A stretch of DNA of 8,671 bases, taken from assembly GCA_002732845.1 (NCBI GenBank), contig NVSZ01000012.1, positions 8,143 to 16,813 on the forward strand, given 5' to 3'. Shown in pieces: positions 6,175 through 8,671 of the stretch. The translations under genes and the position numbers were made by a program. The stretch is from Rhodospirillaceae bacterium (lineage in GTDB: Bacteria > Pseudomonadota > Alphaproteobacteria > Rhodospirillales > Magnetovibrionaceae). The stretch's first letter is position 1, and each line of letters opens with the position of its first letter. Below the pieces are notes generated by a model that saw only the letters and a list, made by a program, of their open reading frames with translations, had not been told where the DNA came from and did not search any database.

Positions 6175-7301
6175 TCTAATGCCTCTATATCCCCTTGGGC
6201 CTGAGCTTCGGCAAATTCGCGTTGAAAGTCTGCGAAGCGACCTTCGGAAATGGCTTCGCGGATTTCGCTCATCAAAACTTGATAATAATGCAGATTATGC
6301 CACGTCAACAGCATCGAACCTAAGATTTCTTTGGCTTGGATCAAATGGCGGATGTAGGCGCGCGAATGATCGCTGCAAGCGGGACAAGCACAACCTTCTT
6401 CGATGGGGCGGTGATCATCGGCATGACGCGCGTTGCGCATATTGACGGCCCCATTGTGGGTCCACGCCTGAGCCGTACGTCCGGACCGGGTGGGCAGTAC
6501 GCAATCAAACATATCCACGCCCCGCGCCACGGCACCGACGATGTCTTCGGGTTTGCCAACACCCATCAAATAACGGGGCTTGTCGGTGGGCAGGTGCGGC
6601 GTGGTGAGTTCCAGTGCATCAAACATGCGTTGACGGCCTTCACCAACCGCAAGGCCGCCAATGGCGTATCCATCAAAGCCAATTTCGACCAAGGCTTTCG
6701 CAGACTGTTCGCGCAAATCATCGTGAACGCCGCCCTGACATATACCAAACAGGCCATAACCCGGTCGTTTGACAAAGGCGTCTTTGGACCGTTTGGCCCA
6801 GCGCATGGATAATTCGGTGGCGCGTTTGACTTCGGATTTTTCGCACGGGAACGGCGGACATTCGTCGAAACACATGGTGATGTCGGCGTCTAACATGTGT
6901 TGGATTTCGATGGACCGTTCGGGGGTTAGTTCGTGCTTTGACCCATCGATATGGCTGCGAAAGATGACACCATTTTCATTCAATTTGCGCAGATCATTAA
7001 GGCTCATCACCTGAAATCCACCGCTGTCGGTGAGGATTGGACCGGGCCAGTTCATGAATTTGTGCAGACCACCCAGCCGTTCAATGCGTTCAGCGGTGGG
7101 GCGCAGCATCAAATGATAGGTGTTGCCCAAAATGATTTCGGCTCCGGTGGCCTTGACGCTGCCGGGCAACATGGCCTTGACCGTGGCGGCGGTGCCGACG
7201 GGCATGAACGCCGGGGTTTGAATGGCCCCATGCGCCGTGTGAACTTCGCCACGGCGCGCCGTGCCATCGCTGGCTTTTAAATCAAAACTGAATTCGGTCA
7301 T
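6171..7301 (-). CDS. tgt: tRNA-guanine transglycosylase
   Basis: Tgt swaps guanine-34 of tRNAs with GUN anticodons (Asp, Asn, His, Tyr) for preQ1 by a covalent base-exchange reaction. The 376-residue length is normal for the bacterial enzyme. Asp92 in TDSGGFQ corresponds to the catalytic Asp102 of the Zymomonas enzyme, and Asp146 in FDECPP to substrate-binding Asp156. Asp266 in FDCVLPTR matches the nucleophile Asp280. The zinc site is intact: Cys304, Cys306, Cys309 and His335, all shifted by the same 14 residues from the Zymomonas numbering. The QGG segment (189-191) and GGLAVGE (215-221) of the base-binding pocket are present. GGTGA six bases before the ATG serves as ribosome-binding site. 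Both ends overlap neighbouring genes by four bases (ATGA), with queA upstream and queF downstream, indicating tight co-expression. Confidence 0.98.
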   Translation of the reverse strand: MTEFSFDLKASDGTARRGEVHTAHGAIQTPAFMPVGTAATVKAMLPGSVKATGAEIILGNTYHLMLRPTAERIERLGGLHKFMNWPGPILTDSGGFQVMSLNDLRKLNENGVIFRSHIDGSKHELTPERSIEIQHMLDADITMCFDECPPFPCEKSEVKRATELSMRWAKRSKDAFVKRPGYGLFGICQGGVHDDLREQSAKALVEIGFDGYAIGGLAVGEGRQRMFDALELTTPHLPTDKPRYLMGVGKPEDIVGAVARGVDMFDCVLPTRSGRTAQAWTHNGAVNMRNARHADDHRPIEEGCACPACSDHSRAYIRHLIQAKEILGSMLLTWHNLHYYQVLMSEIREAISEGRFADFQREFAEAQAQGDIEALE

Positions 7302-8362
7302 GTATCGTCACCGTCTGAGCGTGTCAACAAACACGCATCACCATAAGAATAAAATCGATAGCCGGACGCAATGGCATGCGCGTAGGCCGCATGCATACGC
7401 TTGAACCCGGCAAAGGCCGAAACCAACATAAACAATGTGGACCGCGGTAAGTGAAAATTCGTCATCATCACATCGACGATTTTAAAGCGGTAGCCGGGCG
7501 TGATGAAGATAGAGGTGTCATCGAAAAATTCATGCACCGTTCCATCGTCATCGGCGGCGCTTTCCAAGACCCGCAAAGACGTGGTGCCGATGGCGACCAC
7601 GCGTCCGCCAGCCGCGCGCACAGCGTTGATGGCCTTGGCGGTCTCGGCTGTGATTTCGCCGCGTTCGGCATGCATTTTGTGATCTTGGGTATTGTCGACT
7701 TTGACGGGCAAGAACGTTCCGGCCCCGACGTGCAAGGTGACCTTGGCGGTTTTCAAACCACGGTCTTCTAAACTTTGCATCAGGGCAGGGGTGAAATGAA
7801 GCCCCGCCGTGGGGGCGGCGACCGCGCCCAAATTTTTGGCAAACAAGGTCTGGTAATCGTCAACATCTTCAACTTTTCCACCCTTGGCGCGTTTGATGTA
7901 GGGCGGCAGAGGCATCGTGCCCTGAGCCTTCAGCGTCGCCATCAGATCGTCGCCACCGACGTTAAATTTCAACGTGACTTCGCCGCCTTCGCCTTTGGAG
8001 ATCACGGTGGCGGTAAAACCATCAGCGTAATCAATGACGTCATCGACCTTTAATTTTTTGGCGGGCCTAGCAAACGCCAGCCACGTGTCGGGGGCTTGTT
8101 GTTTGTGCAGGGTGACTTCCATGCCCGCTTCGCCACGTTTTCCGGTCAGGCGCGCGGGGATTACGCGGGTATCGTTAAACACACAGATGTCGCCCGGATT
8201 TAAAAAATCGGCGAGCTTGCGCACGCCCTCATCCTTCAAATTATCGAGACCGACCACCAACATTTTGGCGCTGTCGCGAGGATCTGCGGGGGACTGGGCG
8301 ATGTTGCCTTTGGGCAATTCAAAATCAAAAAGGTCGACTAACACGTTTGCGCTCACGTTCAT
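7298..8362 (-). CDS. queA: S-adenosylmethionine:tRNA ribosyltransferase-isomerase
   Basis: QueA transfers and isomerises the ribose of S-adenosylmethionine onto preQ1 in tRNA, giving epoxyqueuosine. The 354 residues carry the family's conserved blocks in order: [10 protein letters not shown] (63-72), PLPPYIKR (151-158), [13 protein letters not shown] (179-191), [10 protein letters not shown] (211-220), MHAERGEI (230-237), [10 protein letters not shown] (259-268), [19 protein letters not shown] (301-319) and [12 protein letters not shown] (335-346). The start is uncertain. The ATG at 8362 has no convincing ribosome-binding site. A GTG at codon 7 (8344-8342) would begin the protein at [11 protein letters not shown], where relatives usually start (MRVDLFDFDLP). 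It is the first gene of the queA-tgt-queF operon and is divergent from a nifJ-like gene. Its stop overlaps the tgt start as ATGA. Confidence 0.98.
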   Translation of the reverse strand: MNVSANVLVDLFDFELPKGNIAQSPADPRDSAKMLVVGLDNLKDEGVRKLADFLNPGDICVFNDTRVIPARLTGKRGEAGMEVTLHKQQAPDTWLAFARPAKKLKVDDVIDYADGFTATVISKGEGGEVTLKFNVGGDDLMATLKAQGTMPLPPYIKRAKGGKVEDVDDYQTLFAKNLGAVAAPTAGLHFTPALMQSLEDRGLKTAKVTLHVGAGTFLPVKVDNTQDHKMHAERGEITAETAKAINAVRAAGGRVVAIGTTSLRVLESAADDDGTVHEFFDDTSIFITPGYRFKIVDVMMTNFHLPRSTLFMLVSAFAGFKRMHAAYAHAIASGYRFYSYGDACLLTRSDGDDT

Positions 8363-8394
8363 TTGAAGTTCTAAAGAGGAGCGGAGAGTAAGGA

Positions 8395-8419
8395 AAAGCC
8401 TGATTTAAGGCAAGGCTTT
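8395..8419 (-). promoter_or_regulatory. Inverted repeat in the queA leader
   Basis: AAAGCCT and AGGCTTT form a perfect 7-bp inverted repeat with an 11-base loop, 33 bases upstream of the queA ATG. It could be a stem in the queA 5' leader or a protein-binding site. It does not resemble the short pseudoknotted preQ1 riboswitch, and no T-tract follows directly on the queA side. Confidence 0.35.
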
Positions 8420-8424
8420 GTGAA

Positions 8425-8438
8425 AAAGCTTATCCAGC
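8425..8438 (+). repeat. Direct repeat copy 1 (queA-proximal)
   Basis: AAAGCTTATCCAGC at 8425-8438 recurs as AAAGCTATATCCAGC at 8558-8572, one base longer, on the same strand and in the same intergenic region. Both are soon followed by TTAT. This copy lies 63 bases upstream of the queA ATG. A paired regulator-binding site is possible. Confidence 0.4.
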
Positions 8439-8550
8439 CCTTATTTCCGTAATCTTTGTGTGGTTAATAAGGTTATTCATTATTATCGTGTAAAAAGTGG
8501 GTTTATGGATTATCCTGCCTATTATACAGGGCGAATAAACGCGGTTTTGC

Positions 8551-8579
8551 TTGGCTGAAAGCTATATCCAGCTTATAAC
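8551..8579 (+). promoter_or_regulatory. Candidate sigma70-type promoter for the nifJ-like gene
   Basis: TTGGCT (8551-8556) and TATAAC (8574-8579) are separated by the ideal 17 bases, matching consensus at four and five of six positions. Transcription would begin near 8586, leaving a leader of about 30 bases before the ATG at 8616. Direct repeat copy 2 fills the spacer between the two boxes, so a protein bound there would block the polymerase. Confidence 0.45.
8558..8572 (+). repeat. Direct repeat copy 2 (nifJ-proximal)
   Basis: AAAGCTATATCCAGC is the partner of the element at 8425-8438 and differs from it by one inserted A. It sits entirely within the spacer of the candidate nifJ promoter. 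It also contains its own small inverted repeat with the neighbouring bases: AAGCT (8559-8563) and AGCTT (8570-8574). Confidence 0.4.
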
Positions 8580-8615
8580 ATCACATCATTCTAATTTACG
8601 AAAGACCCAGCATCC

Positions 8616-8671
8616 ATGGCGAAGAAGACAATGATTGCGGTGGAAGGCAACGAAGCTGTTGCTTCCGTTGC
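8616..8671 (+). CDS. nifJ: Pyruvate:flavodoxin/ferredoxin oxidoreductase, 5' end only
   Basis: Only 18 codons are present before the window ends: MAKKTMIAVEGNEAVASV. This matches the N-terminus of NifJ-type pyruvate:ferredoxin (flavodoxin) oxidoreductases, which open with a variable few residues and then (I/V)DGNEAVA(S/R)VAY. The full enzyme is a large multidomain thiamine-diphosphate and iron-sulfur protein that oxidises pyruvate to acetyl-CoA and passes electrons to ferredoxin or flavodoxin, often under low oxygen or for nitrogen fixation. The ribosome-binding site is weak (a purine-rich ACGAAAGA about 10 bases upstream). It is divergent from queA. The call rests on a short stretch but on a distinctive motif. 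Confidence 0.75.
   Translation, partial: MAKKTMIAVEGNEAVASV

Noticed and set aside
6336..6812. 158-codon plus-strand open frame opposite tgt
   Set aside because: It lies wholly inside tgt, whose catalytic and zinc residues are intact, and the antisense translation has no family features. Similar long antisense frames in queA (7451-7771, 8034-8366) are rejected for the same reason.
8363..8440. Possible preQ1 riboswitch upstream of queA
   Set aside because: The leader has a simple 7-bp hairpin with an 11-base loop but not the C-rich loop and A-rich tail of a preQ1-I aptamer, nor a recognisable class II or III layout.

Overview
The window looks like chromosomal DNA from an alphaproteobacterium of moderate GC content. 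The evidence is a typical alphaproteobacterial QueA and Tgt pair in the order queA-tgt, a Tgt whose catalytic and zinc-binding residues fall in register with the Zymomonas enzyme, and the first codons of a NifJ-type pyruvate:flavodoxin oxidoreductase. The placement is inferred from protein character only, and I cannot name a genus.

Layout from left to right. (1) Positions 99-992 (+) encode a LysR-family regulator. It converges on a leftward gene set that reads, in transcription order, glutathione S-transferase-like protein (3614-2943), flavin-containing / Baeyer-Villiger-type monooxygenase (2881-1316) and a 60-residue charged protein (1293-1111). This set looks like a small redox or detoxification cassette. 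(2) Positions 5142-3697 (-) encode an AT-rich, unrecognised 481-residue protein with a long coiled coil, an 18-residue internal repeat and two predicted membrane helices. (3) Positions 5557-5339 (-) encode a 72-residue Lys/Glu-rich protein. Just downstream of it lies a decayed second copy of the 3' end of queF (about 5244-5327). (4) Positions 8362-5719 (-) hold a compact queuosine operon, queA-tgt-queF, with both junctions overlapping as ATGA. (5) A 253-bp divergent intergenic region leads to the start of a nifJ-like gene (8616 to the window end, +).

How the genes fit together. QueF reduces preQ0 to preQ1, Tgt exchanges preQ1 for guanine at tRNA position 34, and QueA adds the epoxycyclopentane ring. 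The operon therefore encodes three consecutive late steps of queuosine synthesis, transcribed in the reverse of the reaction order. The genes for making preQ0 and for the final epoxide reduction are not in the window.

The most notable signal is the queF 3'-end remnant. In one frame it still reads as the QueF C-terminus (15 of 19 residues identical), but it carries a stop codon and small indels. Most of its differences from the intact gene are synonymous, which suggests a once-functional, diverged queF. This marks the stretch between queF and the 481-residue gene as a recombination or insertion scar, and the genes at 3697-5557 are candidates for accessory cargo. I did not find a complete known defence system, insertion sequence, CRISPR array or RNA gene.
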